Of a stretch of DNA of 64,000 bases, positions 8,359 to 16,326 are shown piece after piece. The DNA is from JBCCBV01 sp039033855. GTDB taxonomy: Bacteria > Planctomycetota > Phycisphaerae > Phycisphaerales > Phycisphaeraceae. The position numbers and the translations under genes were made by a program. The notes under the pieces were generated by a model. It ran no database searches. It had not been told where the DNA came from and saw only the letters and a list, made by a program, of their open reading frames with translations. The first letter of the stretch is position 1; the number at the start of each line of letters is the position of its first letter. The stretch covers positions 124,001-188,000 of the forward strand of contig JBCCBV010000001.1 in NCBI GenBank assembly GCA_039033855.1, written 5' to 3'.

Positions 8359-9085
8359 CCAGGCCAACGTCGCCATCCACCCCGACGGCGACAACCGCCC
8401 CGCCACCTTCGAAGCCCGGCTAAACCTCTCCAAGCTGCGCGAACACGCCGGCGAAGCAAGGGTGTTCGTCGAGGCCTACCACCAGACCACGCGCATGCGC
8501 TTCGACTTCGGCGTCGTGGCCGCGCTCGACACGCCCCCGCCGAGCGCCCTGCGCCTCACCGAGTTCTCCGACTGGCAAGACGTACGCTTCCGCGTCAAAG
8601 TCACCGACACCACCCACACGCCCGGCCGGCTGGTCGCCTGGGCCGACCGGATCAAGCCCAAAGGCCCCGACGACGCCGACGAACCCGACCTGGTCCACTT
8701 CAAAGACGCCGACCTGTACGGCCGGCTCTGGGACCTCGAGTTCCATGAAGACCGCGGACCCGTGGTGCTGATCGAGAAATCCCAGGGCGCCCAGGATGTC
8801 GGCCGCAACCCGGCGTTCCAGGCGGCGGTCTACCCCGAAGTCCTTCGCCGGACGCTCGAACACGCGTTCATCCACGAGCAGACCCCCTACCCCGCCGCGG
8901 GGCACTGGTCCACCACGTGGGTCGATGGCTTCCTCAAGCCCAAGCTCGGACTTGCCGCGCCGCCCGTCACGGACGGCAGCGAAGAGCGCGCCGTGCGCGA
9001 CTGGGTCCAGCAGGCGGTCGAACGCTTCGCGCGCCGCCACCGCTTCGCCGACCTTTGGGCCGACCAGCGCAAGGAGAACCCCTGA
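8309..9085 (+). CDS. unknown protein of the GHKL operon, third gene
   Basis: 258 residues from ATG 8309, preceded by AGGAGG six bases upstream inside the 3' end of the ATPase gene. The frame is open further upstream but that part is a shadow. The N-terminal two thirds look beta-rich (ATFEARLNLSKL, ARVFVEAYHQTTRMRFDFG, VRFRVKVTDTTH); the C-terminal third is helical, ending ERFARRHRFADLWADQ. Late residues include a conserved-looking VVLIEKSQGAQDVGRNPAF. I recognise no family and no catalytic motif. Tight spacing (stop overlaps the next ATG as TGATG) says it acts with its neighbours, perhaps as a structural partner of the ATPase. Confidence 0.75.
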   Translation: MSVQRINFTKRSRLTRDQANVAIHPDGDNRPATFEARLNLSKLREHAGEARVFVEAYHQTTRMRFDFGVVAALDTPPPSALRLTEFSDWQDVRFRVKVTDTTHTPGRLVAWADRIKPKGPDDADEPDLVHFKDADLYGRLWDLEFHEDRGPVVLIEKSQGAQDVGRNPAFQAAVYPEVLRRTLEHAFIHEQTPYPAAGHWSTTWVDGFLKPKLGLAAPPVTDGSEERAVRDWVQQAVERFARRHRFADLWADQRKENP

Positions 9086-9816
9086 TGCAGCTCCGCCGAT
9101 TCAACGACAAGGGCGAAAAAGCGTTCATCGAGTACCTCGACGCGCTGCGGACCGACGCCCGCCGACCGGTCCCGACCGACCTGCTCGACAAGCCGACGCT
9201 GACCGAGCCACTGGAGCCGGCGATCGAGGCCGAGCCGCCCGCAGACGGGTTCGCCACGCGGATGGACTTCGCCTGCTGGCTACACGACGCCGCGACCGCC
9301 GCCGACGCCGAGGTCCCCCGCAAAGACGTGGGCTTCTGGTCCTGGCTCACCCTCGTCCTGTTCGACTCCGTCTGCCCGGCTAATGCGAAGGGAGAGCGCA
9401 AGGTTAAAGAGCTAGCCTGGTACATCCCAGCATTCGACGATGCGCGGCGTCATTATCGACAGGCGTTGTCGGGTAGCTACACGGTCCATCAGCTGCACCA
9501 AGATGATCCGAGTCGTGTTGCGATCTTTCTCCGACGGCCGCCTGATAGTCTCGGCCACTTCTGGTATCAGCTGGCATCCCGGCAAGACTTGATGAGCAAC
9601 CCATCCGTCGTCAGCGCTGCGACACGGCTGTACTATGACCCCGTAAAACACAAGCTTAAACCGGGGGCGGTCGTCAGAAATAAACCTGGCAGCGTCTTCC
9701 GGTTTGTAAAAGTGCTCAATCAGTTAGACCGTGTTTGGGACCTGCGGCTTCGCAGCGCCAAAGGCGTCATTGATCTTCTTCCGCAGAAGGAGTTTGCCGC
9801 TTTTCAGGCGGATTGA
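9085..9816 (+). CDS. DUF6339-like protein, fourth gene of the GHKL operon
   Basis: 243 residues. Recurrent features resemble what I recall of DUF6339: an N-terminal LRRFNDKGEKAF, a central FWSWLTLVLFDSVCP, YIP...RRHYRQAL, a SRQDLMSNPSVV helix, LYYD, then KPGAVV and a C-terminal VLNQLDRVWDLRL ... LLPQKEF. Members of that family, as far as I remember, occur near DNA methylases and ATPases in defence loci, with unknown activity. GC content falls in the second half of the gene compared with its neighbours. Its last 13 bp overlap, tail to tail, the HNH gene on the other strand. The family name is from memory and unverified. Confidence 0.7.
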   Translation: MQLRRFNDKGEKAFIEYLDALRTDARRPVPTDLLDKPTLTEPLEPAIEAEPPADGFATRMDFACWLHDAATAADAEVPRKDVGFWSWLTLVLFDSVCPANAKGERKVKELAWYIPAFDDARRHYRQALSGSYTVHQLHQDDPSRVAIFLRRPPDSLGHFWYQLASRQDLMSNPSVVSAATRLYYDPVKHKLKPGAVVRNKPGSVFRFVKVLNQLDRVWDLRLRSAKGVIDLLPQKEFAAFQAD

Positions 9817-10580
9817 AACACGTTCTCTCTGTGATACGACATCGCTTCCGGGAGCGGCCCGAAGCGCTCCGGCATGGCGAGCGGTTGACCTTCGAGACCG
9901 GCAAAGTGATCGGTAAACCGACCAAGTCTTTCGTCGTGGTGCAGCTCCCGCGACAGCACGGCTCGAAATTGCTCATCGAATGTCATGAGCCCGCGATCAA
10001 AGGCGCGGTCGTGCAAAGCGTTCAGGCAAATCCCGTTACGCGGGTCGGATCTGCGACCCTCCGAGACCGACCAAGGGATGATGTGGCTCGCGTTCAGTAG
10101 CGAGGTGACGCTGAGCCCGGTCAAGGCGCAGCGCTGCTTGTACCCAACCAGCACGGCCGATCGGAATGCCCGTTGCAGTCGTCGAACCCGTACCGTGCGG
10201 GTTGTCTCACTCGGTCCTTCCGGAACGTCAGGCTCATCTCCGACAAGCTTGGGGCCGTCTATGCCTTCAACCGCAAGACGTTCCCACTCTTGCTCCATCT
10301 TCTCGACGACTTCGTCGGGATGGGTCTGAAAATCGGACCAAACCTGCTCTTCAACCCCGCCGCGGTTGGCAAGCCCTTTCACACCTCTTGCGGCGTGGAA
10401 CGGGTCGAGGCTGGCAAAGTTGCAGCACTTCATGCCCAAGGCAGATGGGGAACGTTCCAATAGACCGGCGATGCGCACGATCTCTGGATTGGTGTTGTGC
10501 AGCCTGCCGAACTCTGTGTTGAGGTACACGCGGAGCGCGATCAGCGTTTGGTCATAGGTCCACAAAGGTGACTTAGGCAT
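9804..10580 (-). CDS. HNH endonuclease (HNH_2 type), probable restriction partner of the methyltransferase
   Basis: 258 residues. The N-terminal domain (about 1-100) is the helical region often seen in this nuclease type: WTYDQTLIALRVYL, FGRLHN, then MKCCNFASLDP and GVKGL. The C-terminal domain (about 130-235) is HNH: CALTG (151-155), SHIIPW with H166, then DPRNGICLNALHDRAFD with N187 and H190. The gene begins nine bases after the methyltransferase stop, so the two form an operon read leftward. This arrangement fits a type II-like restriction-modification pair. Recognition sequence unknown. Confidence 0.87.
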   Translation of the reverse strand: MPKSPLWTYDQTLIALRVYLNTEFGRLHNTNPEIVRIAGLLERSPSALGMKCCNFASLDPFHAARGVKGLANRGGVEEQVWSDFQTHPDEVVEKMEQEWERLAVEGIDGPKLVGDEPDVPEGPSETTRTVRVRRLQRAFRSAVLVGYKQRCALTGLSVTSLLNASHIIPWSVSEGRRSDPRNGICLNALHDRAFDRGLMTFDEQFRAVLSRELHHDERLGRFTDHFAGLEGQPLAMPERFGPLPEAMSYHRENVFQSA

Positions 10581-10589
10581 GCTTGATTC

Positions 10590-12164
10590 TCACGACGCCA
10601 GCAACGGGGGCACGGCGTTGCCGACCTGGTGGTACTGCTGGGTGCGGGTGCCGGCGAACTTGTAGTTGTCGGGGAAGGTCTGCAGCCGGGCGGCCTCGCG
10701 CACGGTCAGCGAACGGCACTGCGTCGGGTCGGGGTGGATGTAGTAATGGCCGTCTTTAGCGATGTGGCTGACCACCGTGGTCGACGGCTGGCCTGCAAGC
10801 TGGACGCGGAACCGGTCGGCAAAGGGCGTGTGCGCGCCGGGGTCGCCGGCGTTGCGGTGGTTGGGCAGCAGGCTTGGGGGGAAGTCGGCCAGCTTCGGCG
10901 ATCGACCGTGCGCCTGGCCAAAACATGCGGCGAACAGGTAGCGGTGCAGGTCGTCGGGGCGGTGGGCGCGGGTGGCGTGGTCGATGACCGCGGGCCGGCT
11001 CTTCGGGCCGCCGGGAGACTCGGCCAGGCGCGGGTCGTCGAACCAGTCGGGCCGGGCGGCCGGCCGGTACCCGCAGCGCCGCTTCTTGAGCGCATAAGGC
11101 CCGCCGCGATCGGGGGGCGGGTCGGACAGCCCGAGGACCGCCCTCTGGACCTTGTAGTGCGCCGCGGGGTCGGTTTCGGCCAGCTCGGTCAGCCAGGGCG
11201 TGTCGGACTCATTCTTGACGCTGTCGAAGTGCGCGTGCCAACGGTCGGGCTGGTCTTGCCGAGACAATCCGCTGCGCAGGCGCGGGAGGTCGTCGAGCAC
11301 GTCGCCGACCGTGGCGGGGGGTTGTGGTTCGAGCCGGCGCGGCTCGGCCCGGACGTCGTCGCGCACGCCCAGCAAGATCAAGCGGTGCCGGGCCTGGGGA
11401 ACGCCGTGGCGTTCGCACCGGACCAGGAAGTCGGGGTCGGCGGCGGCGTCGAACAATCGGTCCGTTGGCGGCGGGCTCAGGGCGAACAGGCGGTAGGCGT
11501 GGGCGGTTTGGTTGTGGCGCCTGCCCCGCTCGGAGATGGCCGCGATCGCGCGCGCGGGGTCTTTCAAATCGGCGCGGATGCGGTCGAACATCGGCTGGCC
11601 GTCATAGCGTGCCGACAACAGCCCGCGGACGTTTTCCATCACAAAGACGGCCGGCCAGAAGTCGGCGATGATCTGCAGGTACTCGACGTAGAGCGTGTGG
11701 CGGGTTTCTTTGCCCTCGGAGTACCGGGTGTTTTGGCGGTTCCGGGCCCGGCCGGCGAGCGAGAAAGGCTGGCAGGGCGGGCCGCCGAGCAGCACCCAGG
11801 GATGGGCGTCGCCGAGCGCCTGGCGGATGCGCTTGCGGACCTCGGCGGGGGGCGCCTTGCCGAGCTGGGCGTTCCAGGCCTCGGCGGAGGCGGACTGGTG
11901 CTGTTCGGGATGCGCCTCGTAAAGCGCATCGAGGTCAAGACGGCCGCGCAGGTAGTCGTAATAAGCGTCCGGCAGGCCCTGGTCCGGGAAACGGCGGGTG
12001 AACGCACGCAGTAGCAATGTCCGGTGGGCGGCGGGGTCCATCTCGATCGACAGGGCCGGCCGGTAGACGCGTTGACGGCCACGCCGAAGCCGCGCGAACC
12101 CTTCGCCCAGGCCGCCCGGGCCGGCGAAGACGTCGACAGTGGGAATCGCAGTCTGAGGAATCAT
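10590..12164 (-). CDS. DNA (cytosine-5-)-methyltransferase, Dcm family
   Basis: 524 residues with the ordered motifs of C5-cytosine methylases. Motif I is DVFAGPGGLGEGF (11-23); motif IV is GGPPCQPFSLAG with catalytic C131; motif VI is MENVRG; motif VIII is QARHRLILLG; motifs IX/X are near the end (LTVREAARLQTFPD, YHQVGNAVPP). The target-recognition region between VIII and IX is about 150 residues. The protein stops five residues after motif X (LLAS), slightly shorter than many relatives. It is co-transcribed with the HNH nuclease. It transfers methyl groups from S-adenosylmethionine to cytosine, either to protect host DNA or to mark it for the neighbouring system. Confidence 0.95.
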   Translation of the reverse strand: MIPQTAIPTVDVFAGPGGLGEGFARLRRGRQRVYRPALSIEMDPAAHRTLLLRAFTRRFPDQGLPDAYYDYLRGRLDLDALYEAHPEQHQSASAEAWNAQLGKAPPAEVRKRIRQALGDAHPWVLLGGPPCQPFSLAGRARNRQNTRYSEGKETRHTLYVEYLQIIADFWPAVFVMENVRGLLSARYDGQPMFDRIRADLKDPARAIAAISERGRRHNQTAHAYRLFALSPPPTDRLFDAAADPDFLVRCERHGVPQARHRLILLGVRDDVRAEPRRLEPQPPATVGDVLDDLPRLRSGLSRQDQPDRWHAHFDSVKNESDTPWLTELAETDPAAHYKVQRAVLGLSDPPPDRGGPYALKKRRCGYRPAARPDWFDDPRLAESPGGPKSRPAVIDHATRAHRPDDLHRYLFAACFGQAHGRSPKLADFPPSLLPNHRNAGDPGAHTPFADRFRVQLAGQPSTTVVSHIAKDGHYYIHPDPTQCRSLTVREAARLQTFPDNYKFAGTRTQQYHQVGNAVPPLLAS

Positions 12165-12639
12165 GTGCGTGCGACAACTCTGTCTACAATCCGCAAGTGG
12201 GGTGAAAACGAACGGCAGAACCTGCTCTGCGCCACGTACCTTCCGCCGCGATTTAGGTCAGATTCTACGGTAGATCGCGACCACAACGTCGATCGCCGGC
12301 ATAGGTGGGCGATCGCCCCAAGGCTGAATGCGGCCGCACTCGCGAGCGGGTTAGATTGTGATCATTCTATCTGCGATAGAAACCACGCAGGCGCACTACA
12401 CCGTGCTGGGCCTGACCGACCTGTCCGGGGCGATCGAAAGCCTGCCGGCTCTCCCGGCAGAGATAGAGTTCCAGGTCGCGACGGGCACCGACGGCTGTCA
12501 GCAGTACAGACAGCAACGGGAGCGCTCAACGGTGCTGGGAGGTGCATTGCCGTGCGATGTCGGGGTTGACGCGGCTTCGGTAGAGTTCGCCGAAAACGTT
12601 TCAGAACCAATGAAAAACGGCCTTCTCGGGCCAAACTCC
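12165..12639. other. island right-end non-coding region, 475 bp
   Basis: This lies between the methyltransferase start and the right att repeat. It should hold the methyltransferase promoter, read leftward. It contains the 20-bp repeat at 12496-12515. No integrase, excisionase or other credible gene is present on either strand; an open frame at 12358-12690 runs into the tRNA and is spurious. Confidence 0.6.
12496..12515 (+). repeat. 20-bp island-end repeat, right copy
   Basis: TGTCAGCAGTACAGACAGCA differs from 4422-4441 by one base. Here the dyad reads CTGTC-N9-GACAG. It lies about 125 bp inside the right att repeat. Paired copies in the same orientation at both island ends point to a recombination function. 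Confidence 0.5.
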
Positions 12640-12716
<77 letters not shown>

Positions 12717-12869
12717 GATCGACAAACCTTACGCACCTTATGGCCAAATCAGCACACGCTGCCCATCGGGCCCCAGATTATGAGATCCATCCGTAGACCG
12801 GCAGAATACCCGAGCCGTCCCGCCTTGGCCAAACACGCGGAACGGCGAGGAGGCTGACCCGACCACCGC

Positions 12870-12893
12870 CATCGTCATCGTCATCGTCATCGT
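12870..12893 (+). repeat. (CATCGT)x4 hexanucleotide microsatellite
   Basis: Four perfect tandem copies of CATCGT lie in the intergenic region between tRNA-Gly and the protease gene. There is no known role; it could vary in copy number by replication slippage. Confidence 0.85.
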
Positions 12894-12999
12894 CAGGGGC
12901 GCCCGCCCGGGTGACCCGTCAACGGCCAACGCGGCTGTGGGATGGCGGCTACCGTAGCGGTCGCCTCTACGTCTGGTGCCCAGGCACAGATCGCCCCCC

Positions 13000-13467
13000 A
13001 TGCCGGACACACCCCCCGCCCGCAAACGCGTGATCGGCTGGCGCGAGTCCGTCGACCTGCCCGACTGGGGGCTCGTCGGCGTCGTCGCCAAAGTCGACAC
13101 CGGCGCCCGCACCAGCGCGATCGACGTGGCGCAGATCGAAGACCTGCCCGACGGGCGCGTGCGCTTTGAAGTAGTCGCCAAAACCGAGCCCGACCGCATC
13201 ACCCAGTGGGTCACCGCCACCCCGGTGCGCACCAGCGTGGTCAAACCCAGCCACGGCGAAACCCAAACCCGTCCCGTCTGCCTGACCCGGGTCCGCATCG
13301 GCGAGGACGAGCTCGAAATCGAACTCAGCCTGGTTTGTCGGGCCAACATGCTCTGCAGGATGCTGATCGGCCGAAAGGCCATCGCCGGGCGCTTTGTGGT
13401 TGATCCGGGAAAGCGATACCGGCTGTCGCGCAAGCGCAAACCCCGCACCAAGAAGCCGCCTTTATGA
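13000..13467 (+). CDS. RimK-associated aspartic-protease-like protein (Zn_protease/RloA-type family)
   Basis: 155 residues from ATG 13000; an in-frame GTG at 12976 is possible. It has the retropepsin-like DTGARTSA motif (about residues 26-33), preceded by IGWRESVDLPDWGL, and a second segment ending LIGRKAIAGRFVVDPGKRY. The family was long annotated as ATP-dependent zinc protease but contains an aspartic-protease-like core and is typically encoded beside rimK. Its stop overlaps the rimK ATG by 4 bp. It probably processes or regulates the RimK-modified product. The basic C-terminal tail (KRKPRTKK) is notable. Confidence 0.88.
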   Translation: MPDTPPARKRVIGWRESVDLPDWGLVGVVAKVDTGARTSAIDVAQIEDLPDGRVRFEVVAKTEPDRITQWVTATPVRTSVVKPSHGETQTRPVCLTRVRIGEDELEIELSLVCRANMLCRMLIGRKAIAGRFVVDPGKRYRLSRKRKPRTKKPPL

Positions 13468-14666
13468 AACTCGCCATTCTTTCCGTCTCCCCCCGCAACT
13501 ACAGCACCAGCCGGTTGGTGCAGGCCGCCGAGCAGCGGGGCCACAAAGTCAAAGTGCTCAACACGCTGCGCTTCTCGATCGAGCTGCGCGAGCGCGAGCC
13601 CGACTTGTACTTCCGCTCGAAGCCGCTGAGCGCGTACGACGCCATCCTGCCCCGCATCGGAGCGTCGATCACCTACTACGGCACGGCCGTGGTCCGGCAG
13701 TTCGAGCAGATGGACGTCTATACGCCCAACACCGCGGCGGGCATCTCCAACTCGCGCGACAAGCTCCGAGCGCTCCAGGTGCTCAGCCGGCACGACCTGG
13801 GCATCCCGCACACCACGTTCGTGCGCGACCGCAAAGACGTGCTGCCCGCGATCAACCGTATCGGCGGGGCGCCGGTCATCATCAAGATCCTCGAAGGCAC
13901 GCAAGGCGTCGGCGTCATCCTGGCCGACACCACCAAGGTGGCCGAGGCCATCATCGAAACCCTGCAAACCGCCCGGCAGAACGTGCTCATCCAGCGTTTC
14001 GTCGCCGAAAGCAAGGGCAAAGATATCCGCGCGTTTGTCGTGGGCGATTCGGTCGTGGCGGCGATGCGGCGCGTGGCTCAGGGCGACGAGTTCCGCAGCA
14101 ACGTGCACCGCGGCGGCCGAGCCGAACCGGTCAAGCTCGACGCTAAGTACGAAGAGACCGCCGTGCGCGCCGCGCAGATTCTGGGCCTGCGTGTGGCCGG
14201 TGTCGACATGCTCGAAGGCGCCGACGGCCCACAGATCATGGAAGTCAACTCTTCGCCCGGGCTCGAGGGCATCGAAGCCGCCACCGGGCTCGACGTCGCC
14301 GGCGCCGTGGTCGAATACATCGGCAACCAGGTCCGGTTCCCCGAGATCGACCTCCGCCAACGCCTGACCGTGTCCAAGGGCTACGGCGTGGCCGACCTGG
14401 TCATCCCCGAAGGCTCCGACCTCGTCGGCAAGACCATCAAAGAGTCCGGCCTGCGCGACCGCGACATCGCCGTGCTCAACCTGCACCGCGGCACCAGCGT
14501 GATCTCCAACCCGCGCGGCGCCCGCACGCTCGAAGCCGGCGACAAGCTGCTGTGCTACGGCCGGCTCGAAGCGATGCGCGATCTGGTCCCCGAAAAACAG
14601 CGTCGCAAGCGCCGCGTCAAGGCCGTCAAGCTCGACCCGCAGCGGATCGAGGAGCTCGACCGGTGA
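13464..14666 (+). CDS. rimK: RimK-type alpha-L-glutamate ligase with C-terminal RCK_C/TrkA_C domain
   Basis: 400 residues. The first 300 match the ATP-grasp ligase that adds glutamates to the C-terminus of ribosomal protein S6 or makes poly-glutamate: LPRIGASITYYGTAV, PVIIKILEGTQGVGV (ATP-binding Lys), IQRFV, and EVNSSPGLEGIE (Mg-binding Glu/Asn). About 75 extra C-terminal residues form an RCK_C-like domain (ADLVIPEGSDLVGKTIKES through EAGDKLLCYG), a ligand-sensing fold usually found on ion transporters. The gene overlaps both neighbours by 4 bp and lies in a three-gene operon. The extra domain suggests ligand control of ligase activity. Confidence 0.93.
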   Translation: MKLAILSVSPRNYSTSRLVQAAEQRGHKVKVLNTLRFSIELREREPDLYFRSKPLSAYDAILPRIGASITYYGTAVVRQFEQMDVYTPNTAAGISNSRDKLRALQVLSRHDLGIPHTTFVRDRKDVLPAINRIGGAPVIIKILEGTQGVGVILADTTKVAEAIIETLQTARQNVLIQRFVAESKGKDIRAFVVGDSVVAAMRRVAQGDEFRSNVHRGGRAEPVKLDAKYEETAVRAAQILGLRVAGVDMLEGADGPQIMEVNSSPGLEGIEAATGLDVAGAVVEYIGNQVRFPEIDLRQRLTVSKGYGVADLVIPEGSDLVGKTIKESGLRDRDIAVLNLHRGTSVISNPRGARTLEAGDKLLCYGRLEAMRDLVPEKQRRKRRVKAVKLDPQRIEELDR

Positions 14667-15763
14667 GCACGTCCGATGGCCCCAAGGGCAAAGCGAGCGA
14701 ACAAGCCTCTTCGTCCGAGTGGTTCGGCCAGACGATCGAACCCGGGACACGCGCGGCCCTCAAGCTGGTTCTTTCCGAGAACTACCTGGGCGCCGACGTG
14801 GCCATCCCCGTGCACGTCTGGCGCGGGGTCAAGCCCGGCCCGACCGTCTGCCTGACCGCCGCGGTGCACGGCGACGAGATCAACGGCACCGGCGCCATCC
14901 GCCACATCCTGCGCGACCCGCCCTTCGACCTTGTTTCCGGCACGCTGGTCCTGGTCCCCGTGGTCAACATCCTGGGCTTCGAACGCCACACCCGCTACCT
15001 GCCCGACCGGCGCGACCTCAACCGGTCGTTCCCGGGATTTCGAGAAGGAAGCCTGGCCAGCCGCCTGGCCAAGGCGTTTTTCGAGGGCGTCACCCGGCGG
15101 TGCGATTTCGGCATCGACCTCCACACCGCCTCGGTCCGGCGGACCAACTACCCCAACGTGCGCGCCGACCTGTCCGACCCGGTCTTGCACGCCTTCGCCC
15201 GGGCGTTCGGCGCCGAGCTGGTGGTGGACGGCCAGGGGCCCAACGGATCGCTCCGCGCCGCGGCGTGCGACGCCGGCTGCAAGACGCTGATCCTCGAAGC
15301 CGGCGAGGTCTGGAAGGTCGAACGGGCCGTAGTCGAATACGCCGTGCGAGGCGTCTCGAATTGTCTTAAATATTTAGGAATGGTCGAAGGCGATCCCTAC
15401 GACCCGCCCTTCCGCGTTGAGACCGACGCCTCGAAATGGGTCCGGGCCGAGAACGGCGGGTTCCTCGAGTTCCACGTGGCGCCGGGCGACTTGGTGACCA
15501 AGAACGACCCCATCGCCACCAACACCGACCTGGCCGGGCGAGAACTCAACGTCGTACACGCCCCGCGCGACGGCGTCGTGCTCGGCATGACCACCATCCC
15601 CTCGGTGGCGCCGGGCGACCCGATCTGCCACCTGGCGTTCTCCCGCAAAGGTGAACTCAAGAAAGTCGAGCGCGCCGTCGACCGCCTCGAAGGCGACTCG
15701 CTCCACCAGCGCATCCGCGACGACCTGGCCAGCAGCGTGCGCGTAACGGCGCCCGGCGATTAG
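14663..15763 (+). CDS. succinylglutamate desuccinylase/aspartoacylase (M14-like deacylase)
   Basis: 366 residues from GTG 14663, overlapping the rimK stop. Zinc-ligand motif VHGDEINGTGA (H and E), substrate-binding RRDLNRSFPG, and third ligand DLHTA are all present, with the late Glu in ILEAGEVWKVER. The C-terminal 100 residues form the beta domain that closes the active site in AstE/AspA-like enzymes. In rimK operons this protein is presumed to deacylate or cleave the glutamate-modified substrate. Third gene of the operon; its last four bases overlap the convergent lipoprotein gene. Confidence 0.9.
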   Translation: MSTSDGPKGKASEQASSSEWFGQTIEPGTRAALKLVLSENYLGADVAIPVHVWRGVKPGPTVCLTAAVHGDEINGTGAIRHILRDPPFDLVSGTLVLVPVVNILGFERHTRYLPDRRDLNRSFPGFREGSLASRLAKAFFEGVTRRCDFGIDLHTASVRRTNYPNVRADLSDPVLHAFARAFGAELVVDGQGPNGSLRAAACDAGCKTLILEAGEVWKVERAVVEYAVRGVSNCLKYLGMVEGDPYDPPFRVETDASKWVRAENGGFLEFHVAPGDLVTKNDPIATNTDLAGRELNVVHAPRDGVVLGMTTIPSVAPGDPICHLAFSRKGELKKVERAVDRLEGDSLHQRIRDDLASSVRVTAPGD

Positions 15764-16248
15764 GGCTTCCGGGGACCGGCCGGAGTGCTTCCATCGCTCC
15801 GCGCAGCCGCAAGCTCCTCCAGCACCGCCAACACCACCGCCTGCTCGGCCGAGGGGTTACGCGGCGGCGGACCCAACAACCGGCAATGCGCTAATCCCTT
15901 TCGGCGTGACTCGACCACCAGCACCGCGCCCTGGTCTTGCAGCGCGTCGACCTGGATGGTCGTGGCGGTCCACGAGTCGAAGAACAGCACCGAGCCGTAC
16001 TCGGTCCGCAGCACCGCTCGGCGGATGCCCGGGTCCAGTGTGTGAGAAAGCTCGCGCAGAGGCTCGCCCGGCCAACCGGCCGCCGCCCCTTGCGGCGTCT
16101 GATTGACAACCTCGACCACCCGGTCCCACACCGCGTCGGGCGGGTCGGGCAGCACCACCTGCGAAGGCCCTGGGCCGCAACCGCAAACCACAAACATCAA
16201 AGCCCAAGCCAGACACACCGCCCACGCACGCGTTTTGAGTATCGACAT
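15760..16248 (-). CDS. small lipoprotein of unknown function
   Basis: 162 residues. The N-terminal signal (MSILKTRAWAVCLAWALMFV) ends in a lipobox-like VVCGCG, so Cys 22 or 24 is probably lipidated. The mature part has an alpha/beta pattern (VWDRVVEVVNQ, AVLRTEYGSVLFFDSW, GAVLVVESRRKGLAHCRLLG). No family recognised. It overlaps the end of the deacylase gene tail to tail. Confidence 0.78.
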   Translation of the reverse strand: MSILKTRAWAVCLAWALMFVVCGCGPGPSQVVLPDPPDAVWDRVVEVVNQTPQGAAAGWPGEPLRELSHTLDPGIRRAVLRTEYGSVLFFDSWTATTIQVDALQDQGAVLVVESRRKGLAHCRLLGPPPRNPSAEQAVVLAVLEELAAARSDGSTPAGPRKP

Positions 16249-16326
16249 CCCGCGCTCCGCTCGGCAACACAGCCCACCAGCCAGACGCAGCGCGAGCCCG
16301 GGCGATTACATCCGAAGCATCTTGCC

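Noticed and set aside
12738..14750. 670-codon open frame on the minus strand
   Set aside because: It is the antisense shadow of the protease and rimK genes, whose families are certain. High GC makes such long antisense frames.
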